A DNA stretch of 64,000 bases from Phymorhynchus buccinoides (GCA_017654935.2 CM065695.1:32560600-32624599), one strand, 5' to 3'. Counted from the stretch's first letter, positions 1 through 12,880 are shown. The notes: generated from the sequence alone by a model not told the origin. Translations and numbers: made by a program.

Positions 1-136
1 AATATGGCCTGTCCTTACCTCCCAAGATTAAGAACAAAAGGTAACTGGATCCAGACCCTTATTTGATGCCTTTTAGTGACATGGGTGTTAAATCATTGTG
101 GTGCCAAGAGGCGACAGTAGCGATGGAAGGGTTTCA
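1..136 (+). mobile_element. Partial TTAA-type (piggyBac-like) MITE
   Basis: The sequence matches the second half of the approximately 245-bp family at 26956-27206 and 43833-44076, including the stretch around 'gatgccttttagtgac' and a decayed right end (gcgatggaagggttt). The left half lies outside the window. The copy is more diverged than the others. Confidence 0.7.
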
Positions 137-473
137 AAGTCTTTCGTGGAACCCCGGAAGACCATGACTCTAACTAGGGTTGACATTTGCACCGACTCTG
201 GTGTCGCAGCCACTGGGATTGGTTGGCCTTTGGGGACCTTCCACAACGCCACCTCTCGTCCTCAAATCCCTTTTATGTTTGAGTTTTTAGAAAAGGATCT
301 GAATAACTTAGCAGTAGACGCTGTTATTAGTTAATTACAGAAAAGAAGCAAAGTACAAAAGTGAAGATTTAGGAACAATGGTCATTCTTGGGAACGTATA
401 AAAGGAAAATCAAATCCATTTGGTCGAGAGAGTGGGGATGTACCCTGGGCAAGGCTTCACTACTATAAAACAA

Positions 474-1023
474 ACAAGTGCAACCCCGGCGGCTGCAAAG
501 TCCACTCGCAGCATCGCCGAGCTACTCCGAAATCGGAATGTGTCGGCTGTACACATACATAAAAAACGCATCAAAACAGCACGTAACTACATAAAAAGGC
601 ATCAAAACAGCACGTAACTGAATAGTTTTTTTGTATATATAGCCTTGGGTTTCGGACCCGTGATTAGAGCGCGCGCGATCATGCGCACACGCGCGCACAG
701 AAAAATTCATGACAACTGTGTTATAGACCATTCATCAAGAAATGTTGTGAAAAAAACTGCATTAAAATACATGCAAAACTTCGCGAGATATTATCGATTA
801 TGTGTGTCGGGGTTTGAACCCCGTAACTGGCGCGACCTCGACCTTAATGTAAAACTAAATACATCAGTGGATAGCATGCATCTTGGCAAACTAGTATACC
901 AAATTTGATGATGATAGACTGAATAGTTTTTGAGAAAAACGGACGAATAGCCGGACGGACGGAGGCACGCCGGACGGACCAGACAAAAACAATAGCTCCC
1001 CGAACCTTCGGCTCGGGGACTAA
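474..1023 (+). mobile_element. Hairpin-ended non-autonomous element, family A, copy 1
   Basis: The element starts with ACAAGTGCAACCCC and ends in a hairpin with CCCCGA and TCGGGG arms followed by ACTAA. Four more copies (19312-19838, 19968-20530, 31727-32276, 44785-45339) share both ends and the interior. Near the middle is a T-arm-like palindrome (GGTTTGAACC), and near the 3' end a run of CGGA units. The ending, a hairpin followed by CTAA, resembles Helitron 3' ends (hairpin then CTRR), but the 5' end is not the usual TC, so the assignment is tentative. There is no coding capacity. Confidence 0.8.
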
Positions 1024-1236
1024 TTATAGCCCATCCGGCTGGAATAGCAGCTGCCCCCTCTGTTATCTGGCAGTGATTGTCGAAAGCGACAGACAGACAG
1101 CACTTCCTTGTTGGGAGCAGTTGATGTCTGTGATGTCAGCAGCTTCTGGGAGGTAAATAAAAAGAATGTCCCCAGACGGATAGATAAACGAGTACTTCTT
1201 AGTGAGTGTTGTGGAGAAAAGAGGTAAATTAATATT

Positions 1237-2050
1237 ACTAGCGCAACGCCTAGTACTGGCAATGCACCGTACTGGTAATGCCACATACTGGTAACGCTGA
1301 GTACTGGTTTCGCCGGGTCCGCGAAATATTATTATTACTTTTGTCTCTCTCCCTCCTTCCACCTTCTTCACTCATCCCGTTCTACTACCCCCCGCACCTT
1401 ACTGAGTACAGCAAATTTGAAGCGATTCGGTTAAGAAAAGGCAGAGTTATAAGGCCCTGTTTCCCATTGGTGCTGCTCTGAGACTGATGCGCTCTCCCTA
1501 GTAACGGTAACGCCTAGTAACGGTAACGCCAAGTACTGGTAATGCTGAGTACAGCAAATTTGAAGCGATTCGGTTAAGAAACGGCAGAGTTATAAGGCCC
1601 CGTTTCCCATTGACGCTGGTCTGAGAGTGACGCGCTCTCCCGATTCTCTTCAACTTTGCTGCCAGGCTTTGCCCGGGCCATAGCAAGCCTGACAGCAAAT
1701 GTGAAGCAAATCGGTTAAGAAAGGGCGGAGTTATTCGTGTCAAGGTGAAGCGGCGTATAGCGCGCGTGTTTCTGAACCGATACGCTTCCGGTTTGGCACA
1801 ACGATAGTCACCGTCCCCGGTCATCTTCCTGCCAAATTCGAACGCCGGAGATACGGGCGCCGAGAGGCCGGCGGATACGCGTTTCGCGCATTTGCCAAAC
1901 CGCGCAAATGACACGGCCGCCTCGGTTGCTGTTGCCATCGCCCCGTCAGGGCTCACAGCAAATTTGAAGCGATTCGGTCAAAAAACGGCGGAGTTATAAG
2001 GCCCGTTTTGTGTTTCAGACAGACAGACAGACACACGGACACTTGGCTTT
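1237..2050 (+). mobile_element. Dispersed element, family H (short 'accggtaacgcc' repeats at the 5' end), composite copy
   Basis: The element opens with ctagcgcaacgcc and several approximately 15-bp units of the type 'tactggtaacgc'. It continues through a conserved 'agcaaatttgaagcgattc' block and ends in a cagacagacag run. The reverse complement is at 9841-10483 and a related copy begins at 28376. The unit array recurs near 1500, so two copies are probably joined. The frame reading through 1498-1956 on the - strand is repeat sequence, not a gene. Confidence 0.7.
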
Positions 2051-2119
2051 TTACTATATGATGATGATGATGATGATAGGTAGAGGTGCCAGACAGTAAG
2101 GGGTAGGGGTGATCTAGAG

Positions 2120-2251
2120 GGGGGGGGGGGGGGGGGGGGAGGGGGAGCGTGGGTGGGTGGGGGGAGGGGAGAGAGAGATAGCAGAGAGATCCTTGGTTCG
2201 CATTGATCTGCGTAAAATTCTTGCACGTTGCTTATGTTCGGGGATGTTTAC

Positions 2252-2282
<31 letters not shown>
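2120..2282. repeat. Poly(G) tract followed by poly(C) tract
   Basis: A G run at about 2120-2140 and a C run at about 2252-2281 lie about 110 bp apart and could pair as an inverted repeat. Mononucleotide G/C runs of this size recur through the window. Confidence 0.9.
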
Positions 2283-2578
2283 ACGCCAACGATCTTCATT
2301 TAGACAACAACAAAAAAAGGGTGTTGTTTACATCAAGGTCTTTGATTCATATCATTATGAATTGTGAAAAAAGGCTTTCGGGTTATAGTACGAGACTGGT
2401 TTCGATAAAGTTATCTTATGGAGTCTGTGTAGCATAACGACATCTACTATAATCTAGTAAATTGCACACAAGCCTCATAATAATGATGGTCGCAGTGTCC
2501 GTCAACGGTCTGGCTATGTATGGTCAGCTAGAGGCAAAGTTGTACTTAGGCACCCCCCCTCGTGTTAACCATTATGAC

Positions 2579-3293
<715 letters not shown>

Positions 3294-3344
3294 TTTAGGT
3301 CTATTTTTGTGTTGTAGACTATCTATGTCAATTGTGGCGTGTAT

Positions 3345-3432
3345 GTGTGTGTGTGTGCGCGCGCGCCCGCCAGTATATGTGTGTGTGTGCGCGCGCGCGC
3401 CCGCCAGTATATGTGTGTGTGCGCGCGCGCGT
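3345..3432 (+). repeat. Tandem (GT)n(GC)n minisatellite
   Basis: Three units of about 40 bp each contain tgtgtgtgtgcgcgcgcgc and a cccgccagtatat spacer. Alternating purine-pyrimidine runs of this kind can adopt left-handed DNA. Confidence 0.85.
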
Positions 3433-3930
3433 TATTTTCCTGTTCATCTATGTATTGCGGTTTTTTGTTTGAATGCCGCGTTGCGAATGTTAATGCGTGT
3501 ACGCACTTCGATCTGATTTCGATCAAGATTTTTTTGGCACCGTATACAATTAAATACCGTATGTTGTTGATGTTGGCGTTTTTTTCGGCAATCGGCTCAA
3601 GAATATTTTTTACTGGATGAAAGGTCGGCCGGTGCACAGCGACGGTGGTTATTTTGGCGATTAGCAGCGATCCCCTGGAGGCACGTCTGGCATTCCACGT
3701 ATACCGATGTACCCAGAGGGTAGGGGTGATGGGGGTGGAGGCCGCTTTGAGGGTCAAAACTGCAGCTCGACAAAACGAGGTTTAGCCCTACGAGCCCAAC
3801 CTGCCTCACCAGGATGCTTGCTCACTTGGATCACGTGGTCTCCGAGAACGAAATGTGATTCACAGCGCTTCGAGATCACGTGATGGAATCGGATCGTACA
3901 GTCGTACGGTTTTAGTTGTGTGGCTGGCCC

Positions 3931-4309
3931 TTAAAGACCCACCACGTCATGTATCACAATCACGGTTTTTACTTGATTTCCCTCTTATAGCTGGTAAGAA
4001 ATCTTAAGAAACCTTCCAGCATAAGACTTATGAAGAGGGAATGTGACACGTGACGTGGTTTTTTTTTAAGGACCTCACTGACCCACCACGATTAAGTCCC
4101 TTGGGTTTTTTTCTGCCCCAGGTAGCTGTGGCCCCCACACACATGCCCCCAACTTCAAATTGAGGCTGCTCTTTAAAATGATGTTTCGTTTTCAATTTGG
4201 GGGCATTTGTATGGGAGTGAAACCAAGGTCAAAACAAGATTTCTTACCAGCCATAAGAGGGAAAGCACGTGAAACCCGTGATTGTGACACGTGATCTGGT
4301 GGGTCTTTG
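3931..4309. mobile_element. MITE with TTAAAGACCCACC inverted ends
   Basis: The left end is ttaaagacccacc and the right end ggtgggtcttt. The interior contains further inverted sequence (tataagagggaaa and related). The same family is at 51723-52101, where it carries an inserted U2-headed retroposon. There is no coding capacity. Confidence 0.75.
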
Positions 4310-4429
4310 ATGCTCAGTGAAGCTCTCTGCTGTAGGCCTAGTTGCTGTTATTAGCCCGCTAAAGGGATAATTACACCAGTTGCACTGTGTGCAGCAGAAA
4401 GGCTGCCAACCGAAATAACTAGCCTATTA

Positions 4430-4653
4430 CAGGGCTCCCAATGGTCCCGCAAAACAAGGGGTCCCAGGGACTCCTCCACGAACAGTATAGAGGGTCCTAG
4501 AGGCGGGATAGAGGGTCCCAGTGGCATTGTGAATGCTAAAAAGAATGGTTTTTTTTTACTGCATCCCTGGGACCCCTTGCGCATTCTTTTAGAGGGTCCT
4601 TTAGAATGTTAGTGCTTCATAGACCCCCCAAATGGGGGTCCCTGGGAGCCCTG
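4430..4653 (-). mobile_element. 224-bp MITE with CAGGGCTCCCA ends and CTATTA flanks
   Basis: The terminal inverted repeats are CAGGGCTCCCA and TGGGAGCCCTG. The hexamer CTATTA lies on both sides (4424-4429 and 4654-4659), which suggests a target duplication. A second copy in the opposite orientation is at 27215-27431. The CAGGG end resembles hAT-type ends, but the flank is 6 bp rather than 8. Confidence 0.8.
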
Positions 4654-4671
4654 CTATTAGCAGTATATCAG

Positions 4672-5204
4672 ACCTGTTTACTCTACTCTTTCCGAGTAGT
4701 ATTCTACTCAATTTGGACCTCTACTACTCTTCAAAATTGAAAATAATGCTCCAATTACTCATTTTCAGTGCACATTGTTTGGTTTAAACAAATCTTTTTT
4801 CACTCACTCGGAAACGATCAAACAAAAAGACAATTAGAGCAACAACAAGCTCGAAGCTTATACCGTGCTCCTTAAATTAACATCATAATTGCACACTTGA
4901 TTGAACAGATGGAGACTGCGTTTAAACCAATATAAATGTGAATACAAACAAGAGTTTTAAGTGTGAACAAAACAAAAGTAATAATAATAATAATAATATA
5001 ATAATAATAATAATAATAATAAATCAATAAGTTTACAAATTTGTAAATTTGGGAGAGACCAAGGGGAAACAAAACAATAATTTATCCATAGTGCACATTG
5101 TTTGATGGTTTAATGAATAAAACTACACATTTTGCACCCAAACTACTCATTTCTGCTATCCAGACTACTCCAGACTTGTGTAGGGGGTAAGCAGGTCTGG
5201 TATA
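4672..5204. mobile_element. Element with CAGACCTG-type inverted ends
   Basis: The element begins 'cagacctgtttactctac' and ends in a 'gtaagcaggtctg' arm. A shorter copy with the same ends lies at 49731-49932. This copy is longer because of an interior insertion that includes an (ATA)n stretch near 4980-5025. Confidence 0.7.
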
Positions 5205-5451
5205 TAATTATATTATAACCTCTCCGGTTTTAGTAACGGTATGTATTCGCTCTGATGCATGCATAATATATAGTCATGGTGACCACCCTCCCTCACAAAA
5301 ACATGCAACCCATAAAATTAATGCAGTTTAATACCCCACCCCACCCCCCTCCTCAATTTATCGGTTCTTCCCTTTTTTTCAGTTTTGTCTTTCTTACTGC
5401 AGACTGAGCACTTAAACCTCTATCGTTTCTTTAACGTTAATTTTCATCCGT

Positions 5452-5700
5452 TCAACCCTTTCACCGCCAAAGTCGCATTTTTTTAGCACCACAGTGATTT
5501 AACACCAATGCCACTAAAAGACATCAAATTGGGGTCTATTATCCAAAGACCCTATTGTCTTAGTTTTGGGAAGTAAGGGTAGACCTTATTTTATATATGT
5601 CACAGGAGAATCCCCAATACTGCAGATGGTTTTTGTTCTCTACCTAGGTAAATGTAATGGACATTTTTTGCTGAAATATGACTGGCGGTAAAATGGTTAA
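5452..5700 (-). mobile_element. TTAA-type (piggyBac-like) MITE, full length
   Basis: The inverted ends are aaccctttcaccgcca and tggcggtaaaatggtt, with TCAA and TTAA at the outer edges. It is the reverse of the copies at 26956-27206, 43833-44076 and 48822-49067. TTAA targets and ends beginning CCC are typical of piggyBac superfamily elements. The element is non-coding. Confidence 0.85.
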
Positions 5701-5777
5701 ACAATTAGAATATGCATTCGCTAACAGTAGAATGCAAAGACAAGACTGAAAAAACAGAAAGAACTAACACAGTGAAT

Positions 5778-5779
<2 letters not shown>

Positions 5780-5808
<29 letters not shown>

Positions 5809-5823
5809 GGGGGCGGGGGGGGT

Positions 5824-5868
<45 letters not shown>
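5780..5868 (+). repeat. Approximately 90-bp near-pure poly(G) tract
   Basis: The run is G except for a few T and C interruptions around 5808-5822. It could form G-quadruplex or triplex structure. The polyglycine and polyproline frames through it are artefacts. Exact length may be affected by sequencing error in homopolymers. Confidence 0.95.
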
Positions 5869-5869
<1 letters not shown>

Positions 5870-6959
5870 AATCTGCATCTTTGCCATCGTGGCTTATCCG
5901 CAGTTGTTATTCTCATTTTGTAAGGTTTGTGAAGACATTAATTAATATTTTGTACACGATCGCGACAGTTACTTCGTAACTTCATTTTTATTATTCGAAC
6001 CATAATGTTAGTTCTTTGCTCACTCATCCAGTGGGCAAACTGAAGGTGATAGGCCTATAGGAAGAGTTTACCAAAGGTGACAGACACCCCATCTTCTTTT
6101 TTTTTTTTTTTTTTTGGGGGGGGGCCCTACTTTCCAGCCCCTCCCCCCCCCCCCCCCCCCCTTTTCAACCTGAACTGTTATATTTTACATAACCAGCATC
6201 ACCTCCAACACCCGTCCCCCTCAGATCCTTGTAGTATTTAGAAAATAAAAAAGCCGGGTGGGGTAAGTGGAAGGGGAGGGGCGCTTCTGCCACCCCCGCA
6301 TGCCATCGCTCTTGTCCACTACTATTTTTAGCTAAAAACAAACAAACTCACTACATGACTTTTTGTATGATACTCTTTTGGCGTCACAAGGTGACTTTAT
6401 TGCCTGTTTGTGTGCGCTCCAACGCAAATTAAAATTTAAAAAAAATCGATTGTTAAAAACAAGTTTGTTGAAATGTTGTGAATGGTTAGAGTATCGCCCA
6501 AGACTATTTTCATCATTACGTTTGAACTTAACCCGTTCGGAATTACCACTGTGAGGCGTTAAAGCACGTTTGTTAAGTCCTCTCGCGCACTTTTTGTTCT
6601 CATGTGCACATTAGTCTAAAGTGACCCTGTTTCTGCTTTTAAAAAAAAAAATATTGCAAGTATTTATTTCATTACTCGGCATGTTACATTACCACACAAA
6701 ATTTGAAGCCATCATACCCACTGGTTCATGAGATACAGCTCGGACATTAAGGAAGGAAATTTCGGGTTTGTGAGTCTTCCTTGACGGAGGTTTGAACTGG
6801 CGGTTCAAAAATCAGGATCTGAATAGGTTGTGACATGGTGATCAAGAATATATATATGGCTATGGGAGACCCTTGGCTTATTGTAGGGTAGGGAGGGCAT
6901 GGTATCCGCGAGAGGACAAATATCGCGAACGGACTTAACACACGTTTTTGTTGTTGTTT

Positions 6960-7227
6960 GTGGATGGGAAATGTTTGACAGGATCGACCCACCATCGGTG
7001 TCAGTATAAATGTCCCGCATGTACCTGTATCCGTTTGATTAACCATATACATCTGTATTGTTAAACATTCGGGAATTTGCTGGTGTTGCACTGCTTCCGG
7101 GCATTGCCTCCAGGATCGTTCCCACCATCTTTATATCTACTAATGTCCCATATGTGTCTGTTCCAGACTGGAGGACGTTAAGCAGAATTTCTTCTTCTTC
7201 TGTATCAGTTTGGAGTACGTTAAACAC
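6960..7227 (-). mobile_element. SINE-like retroposon, tandem dimer ('AACGTCCTC' family)
   Basis: On the - strand this reads cttaacgtcctccagtctgg, then a cacatatgggacatt block and a gatggtgggaacgatcc block. The same blocks in the same order are at 35185-35300 and 63247-63370. A second related unit precedes it within this interval. Confidence 0.6.
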
Positions 7228-7426
7228 ATTCTTCTTTGACAGGATTGCTTAAAACGATTTTTTTGATAAACACTTTGCATACAGTCAGGTTATGAAAATG
7301 TATTAATTTTATATTTTTTTAGGAACCTTTTTTAAAATGGATTTTTCCCTTGTTCCTTGCGCCTTGAGAAATGGAAAATCTTCAAAAATCATCCTATAAA
7401 GCCAGAAAAGTAGTGCAGTATGATTT

Positions 7427-7750
7427 TTTGTTTGTGGCACAAGCCACAAACCTATAACTCACTTTATCGGTCTGTCTGTCTGTCGGTCGGTCCAAAATTG
7501 TCGCACTTCAAAGTGAGGCTGCACTTCAAATTGAGGCTGCACTTCTCTTTAAAATGATGTTTCGTTTTCAATTGTCGCACGCCACAAACGATTGCGAATC
7601 CGCGCTTGTTTTCTTTTTGTTTGTGGCATAAGCCACAAACCTATAACTCATTTTGTCGGTCTGTTGGTCGGTCGGTCGGTCCAGAATTGTCGCACATATT
7701 GTAAAAGAGAAAGAAAAGCGTGCCACAAACGATTGCGAATCCGCGCTTGT
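7427..7750 (-). mobile_element. Two adjacent copies of a hairpin-ended element, family D
   Basis: Copies at about 7427-7609 and 7617-7750 each begin with a GTTTGTGGC / GCCACAAAC hairpin. Each ends with the reverse complement of ACAAGCGCGGATTCGCAATC. A third, opposite-strand copy is at 38258-39028. Each carries a tctgtctgtcggtcgg run next to the hairpin, as families A and G do. Confidence 0.75.
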
Positions 7751-7794
7751 TTTAAAACTACCGGTCTTATAATTATATTCACTGTATGTGATAA

Positions 7795-7935
<141 letters not shown>

Positions 7936-8068
7936 CCCACCCCGTACTCGATTCTTCCCCCACCCTCCTTTTTTTGACAAACAGTGTGCACCATAGAAGC
8001 TCTCCTAATATAACCGCTGGCCTTGTAAAGTCGGGCGAGCTGGAAAACGAGTAGAGAAGGGGTAATAA

Positions 8069-8100
<32 letters not shown>

Positions 8101-8122
8101 AACGAAAAGAGTCAATGGAATG

Positions 8123-8153
<31 letters not shown>

Positions 8154-8635
8154 CGTAGACTGTGAAAGTAGGAAGGAGGGAGGGAGGGAGAGAGTTCGGG
8201 CATGAGGTGGGGGTGGGGGGCTGTTTGCTGGCTGGAATGTTAGCGTGACCTTGGCTGCTCTGCTCTGCGGTGGTGGGGTTGTTTTTTTTTAGCGGGAGGA
8301 GGGTGGTGTAGCGATACGGCTGTGGTTTGAGGGGTGGGTGGGGGTGGGGGTAAGTAATAATGGTAGTTTTGGTATTGTGGTGTAATGGTGGTGTTTATTT
8401 AGCCAGTAGCGGTTCTGGCTCTACCACCTACCTACCACCTGCTTGCATGGTTATTGTTGTATAGTGTGTTTAGTTGTATTGTATTGCTGTAAAGAAGCTG
8501 TCTGGTTCGGTTGTGTACATGTATCGACGATTTTCTTTTGCCTGTGGGCCAGTCTGTGTTTCTGTGTTGTTTGTCTGCATGTCTGTTTGTTTGCCTGCCT
8601 GTCTGTGTTTGTTTGTCTGCCTGACTGTCTGTCTG

Positions 8636-8877
<242 letters not shown>

Positions 8878-9216
8878 TACAATAAAACAAAATGTATTCT
8901 ATTGTTGTGGGCCAGAGGCATAGCAATAAAAACAGTTTAACTTTGACCCTAAGTCTGTCTCTGTCTCTGTCGTTCCTTCTCGAAGTCTTCACCGACTGCC
9001 TCCAGCTCAGTCGGTCGTGAGCCAGACAAGAGTCTGCGCTTCTGCGAATGATTTTACTGTCCATTCTCTGATGTTGTCAGACGCCACATGAAGAGAACAG
9101 AAACCTGTCTATGTATCTCGTTTTATTCGTGGTTCTCTACTCAGTATTAGTAAGTTGAGGCCTATCACAGGGATTGCATTCAAGGCTGATGATGCATGCT
9201 TAGCCTGTTCTAACAA

Positions 9217-9688
9217 CAGGGTTTCCACAAGTCCTTGAAAACTTGAAAAGTCCTGGAAAACTAGCAAGGCCTTTTCCAGGGCTTGAAAAGTGCTGGAAAA
9301 ACAGCACAGGCCCTAAAACTCCTGGAAAAGTCCTGGAATTTTCTTAATTTGCTTGCCAGATTCTCAGGTTTGAAGCAAGCAAAACCAACACTTGATCTCT
9401 TTGAAAATATATACAGTAAAACTAAAAGTTAGTGCTTTTTTTGTTTTTTTAATTTCAGACTTTTGACCGCCTGATATTGTGACAGCAGACGATCATGCTA
9501 CTGCATGTGGACTTTTGGCGTGTGCAGGTTTTGTAGTTTCAAATAATCAGATTAATTCGATATTAGCACACATCTTACCGTAATGCTTATTATCCATATT
9601 ACAAGCAGAATTTCCAGTCCTTGAAATTTACCAGCATGGTCCTGGAAAAGTCCTTGAATTTTTCTTGGAGAGATCTGTGGGAACCCTG
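9217..9688. mobile_element. 472-bp MITE with CAGGGTTTCCACA ends and TAACAA flanks
   Basis: The ends are CAGGGTTTCCACA and TGTGGGAACCCTG. TAACAA is present on both sides (9211-9216 and 9689-9694). The interior carries several 'aagtcctggaaaa' repeats in both orientations. No second copy was seen in this window. As in 4430-4653, a CAGGG end is combined with a 6-bp flank. Confidence 0.8.
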
Positions 9689-9840
9689 TAACAATCATAA
9701 TTCGATGTTTTAGAGTCAAAATGGACCATCTCTATCTTCAGATGGTTATTACGTAAAATAATAACTTGTATTGAAAAAACCCATGAAATAATATAAATAG
9801 CATACCGGTAATTTCCATTTCATATTATTCCTTGGGACAG

Positions 9841-10483
9841 ACATCATCATATAGTAATTTGGCAAGTGTCCTGTGTGTGTGTGTGTGTGTGTGTGTGTCT
9901 GTGTGTGTGTGTGTGTCTGAAACACGAAACGGGCCTTATAACTCCGCCGTTTTTCGACCGAATCGCTTCAAATTTGCTGTGAGCCCTCACGGGGCGATGG
10001 CAACGGCAACCGAGGCGGCCGTATCATTTGTGCGGTTTCGCAAATGCGCGAAACGCGCATCCGCCGGCCTCTCGGCGCCCGTATCTCCGGCGTTTCTGGG
10101 CCGATTGCCTTCGAATTTGGCAGATAGATGACTGGGGACGGTGTCTATCGATGTGCCAAACCGGAAGTGAATCGATTACTTAGGCGCATAACAGCAGCAT
10201 GATGCAAAACGGGCCTTATAACTCCACCGGTTTTCAACCGAATCGCGTCACATTTGCTGTCAGGCTTGCTGTCACCGGGGCAAAGCCTGGCAGCAAATTT
10301 GAAGAAAATCGGGAGAGCGCGTCACTCTCAGAGCAGCGCCAACGGAAAACGGGGCTTTTTAACTCTGCCGTTTCTTAACGAAATCGCTTCAAATTTGCTG
10401 TACTCAGCGTTACCAGTAATTGGCATTACCGTTACTAGGCGTTACCGTTACTAGGCGTTACTGGTACTCGGCGTTGCGCTAGT
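9841..10483 (-). mobile_element. Dispersed element, family H, reverse copy
   Basis: The reverse complement of this interval matches 1500-2050: the 'tttgctgtactcagcgttac' type unit array lies at its right end (10400-10483) and the gtgtctg run at the left. It opens with a (GT)n stretch at 9873-9914. The 99-codon frame through it is repeat sequence. Confidence 0.75.
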
Positions 10484-10550
10484 ATTTTATTATTTTAAAT
10501 GTGTCGCCGAGCGGCAGACATGTCTTTGCCCGTTACGCCCCCGTACCCCC

Positions 10551-10586
<36 letters not shown>

Positions 10587-10947
10587 CCCTTTTTCACATC
10601 TTAGCCCCCGTCCTCTTTTCGTCGTTTGGGTGACACACCTACACACCCTTGACTGGAGTGCACATGCTTCACCGGGGTGCACACCCTTAATCAGTGTGTT
10701 GTTGTTCCTTTTTCTTTCTTTTTCTTTTATTGTTCTCCATACCTTGGTTTAAACAAATGTATTCCAAAGTACACGATAAAGCAGCGACGACATTTAAATA
10801 CGAGTACAACAAGCAAAATGCTTATACATTCTCTATGCCTTTATGATATGGAAAGTGTATGTACATAACTGACCATAATTAAGAAAAGTTGATGAGAAGA
10901 AAAAAATATATATTTCAATATTTTATCCCACTCCCCCACACCCCAAC

Positions 10948-10949
<2 letters not shown>

Positions 10950-10989
<40 letters not shown>
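10950..10989 (+). repeat. Poly(C) tract
   Basis: About 40 C in a row. A similar run lies at about 10553-10583. Confidence 0.95.
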
Positions 10990-11327
10990 ATGTTTTGTGT
11001 TCTCTCTTCTTAGTGTTTTATTATCTTACTGTTTCATTTTTTGATTGCTGGGAAATTTTACAAAACATTATATTGATGTATTGTCTGGATCATGTTTTGT
11101 ACGCATATTTTGCTTCATTATTCTATGGTTTCATGCTTCATTTTTCTGTGGTTTACAGTTCCTATTTTTACGGTTTCATGCTCTCTGTTTGACGTTTGGA
11201 AAATGCTGTTTCTTTTTCGTATTTCGCAGTTATCTCTGTTTCTCATTTTTAATATTTTATCTGTACTCAAAAACGAACAATGGTTTTTTTACAGGTCAGA
11301 TTCCAACTCTTGTCATGTTCTCTCTAT

Positions 11328-11673
11328 TACATTTTCATGTTTCATATTCCCTCTGTTTTACGTTCATATCCTCTCTGTTTCACGTTCGGATTGCTGCTGA
11401 AGAAGATTGTATAAGGCCGTGTACACACGTATGCGGAGATTCCGTACGGAAACCCGTGCGCAATCCGCAAATAAGTAAAAGAAAGGATGGGAAAGATGTC
11501 CTAATTTCCCCATATCCGTATATTTTTACCCTTCTTTCTTCCACTTATTTACGGATTGCGCATGGGTTTTCCGCACGGAATCTTCGCATATATATGTGTG
11601 TACACGGCCTTATACAATCTTCTTCAGCAGCAATCCGAAAGTAAAACGGAGAGGATATGAAACATGAAAATGT
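11328..11673. mobile_element. Fold-back element with arms over 100 bp
   Basis: Core ends CGGATTGCTGCTGAAG (11387) and CTTCAGCAGCAATCCG (11637) begin arms of about 100 bp. The symmetry continues outside the core (acattttcatgtttcatat on the left, its complement on the right), with one extra approximately 25-bp segment in the left arm. It ends about 290 bp before the CUB exon acceptor. Confidence 0.75.
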
Positions 11674-11965
11674 AAAACAATAAAACTAACAAATTGAAAT
11701 TGATGTTGATTTGTTTGTATGTTGTCCTATCCACAATTGTTGATGTGTACTGTGTGTGTGGAGGGTCATAAAGGCGAACTTGGCACATTCTTTTTTTTAA
11801 AGAATGATGCTTTGTTTGTCTCACTTTGCTTCTGACCCACACACTGCTAGGTGATTGGTATCGTAATCAACTTTGGTGGAGGGTGAGTTAATTAGAAAGA
11901 GAGTACTCACCCTTTGTTCAATTTCGTTAACAAATGTTCTGTCTGTCTGTTTGTGTACGCTGCAG

Positions 11966-12880
11966 CCGAGTGCAGCTACACGTACCGCAACAGCAGTCAC
12001 CAGCATATCGAGGCCCAGTCCGCGGACTACGAGAAGAAGGGCTTCCGACGCTGCGAGTTCCTGATCCAGCTGGGAGACCCTCAGCAGCACATCGAGCTCA
12101 ACTTCACCCGCCTCTCCGGCTTCGGTGTCCGCAACGGCTCCCGAGATGACCCCGAAGAAAAGGAAGATGGGTACTCGCCGCCGGTCCGGAAGGAAGAAGA
12201 AGGAGAAGAAGACGAAAACTTGAGGACTGCAGGTGACGAAGGGGGCGGTGTGGGATTGTCCCGTAACGTGACGGTTCCTACCACCACCACCACCACCGCA
12301 GTGACTCCTTCGGGCTCGGTGTCGTCTAAGCTCTCCTCCATGCTGTCCTCTCCCGTCCCTTCTTCAAACAAACAGCGGCAACAACAACAACAACAACACG
12401 CGCACGTCGGCCCCACCAGACACATCGCCTACGCAAAGACCAATTCTTCAGGGTGGAAAGGTACCCCGCCGTGGCCTTCGGGGAGGCACACCACCTTGTC
12501 AGTGCCTGGACCTTCCAGGGAGGAGCATGGTGGGAAAGAGAAGGGGTCCCCGAGGCCTTCTACCCTCCCCAGCGCCTCCTCCTCCTCCTCCTCCTCCTCC
12601 TCCTACTCCTCCTCCTCCTCCTCCTCCTCCTCCTCCTCCTCCTCCTCCTCCTCCCCCTGTCTGCCCATGGTGGAGATCCGGGAGGTGACGGAGCGAGGGG
12701 AGGAGAGGACGTTGGACCGGATCTGCCGGCACGAGGCGCCCGGTAGCGCGGCGGGACCCCCTTTGCTGCAGACGCCCCTGGTGTTCCACTACGCCTCCTC
12801 CGTGCGCATCGTCTACGAGTGGCGCCACCGGCACAGCAGCGGCTTCACGCTCTACTTCGACTTCAGCGACAGTCAGTATG
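11966..12880 (+). CDS. CUB-domain exon of a CUB-LDLa transmembrane receptor related to PMEPA1/LDLRAD4 (internal exon)
   Basis: This exon encodes the extracellular CUB domain. It follows an acceptor 'gtgtacgctgcag' and ends at TATG/gtgagt, phase 1 on both sides, 305 codons. The CUB signature is C3…C30 with 'CEFLIQLGDPQQHIELNFT', then C232…C254 and a C-terminal 'VRIVYEWRHRHSSGFTLYF'. These give the four cysteines of a canonical CUB fold. Between them, residues of about 58-230 are a low-complexity insertion: acidic, Thr, Gln, then a serine run encoded by (TCC)n at about 12570-12657. Sequons NSS, NFT, NGS and NVT fit a secreted or surface location. The frame is open throughout, but a spliced-out intron inside the insertion cannot be excluded. 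Upstream exons with the start codon were not found. The CUB call is secure from the cysteines and core; the gene family comes from the downstream exons. Confidence 0.85.

Noticed and set aside
808..830. tRNA gene suggested by a T-arm-like palindrome (GGTTTGAACC)
   Set aside because: No matching acceptor, D or anticodon arms; the motif recurs in every family A element, so it belongs to the transposon.
5705..5945. Polyglycine and polyproline frames (also 18625-19023)
   Set aside because: Translations of poly(G/C) tracts; no gene structure.
11045..11644. 199-codon Phe-rich frame
   Set aside because: T-rich DNA running into a fold-back element; no domain, no splice or start context.
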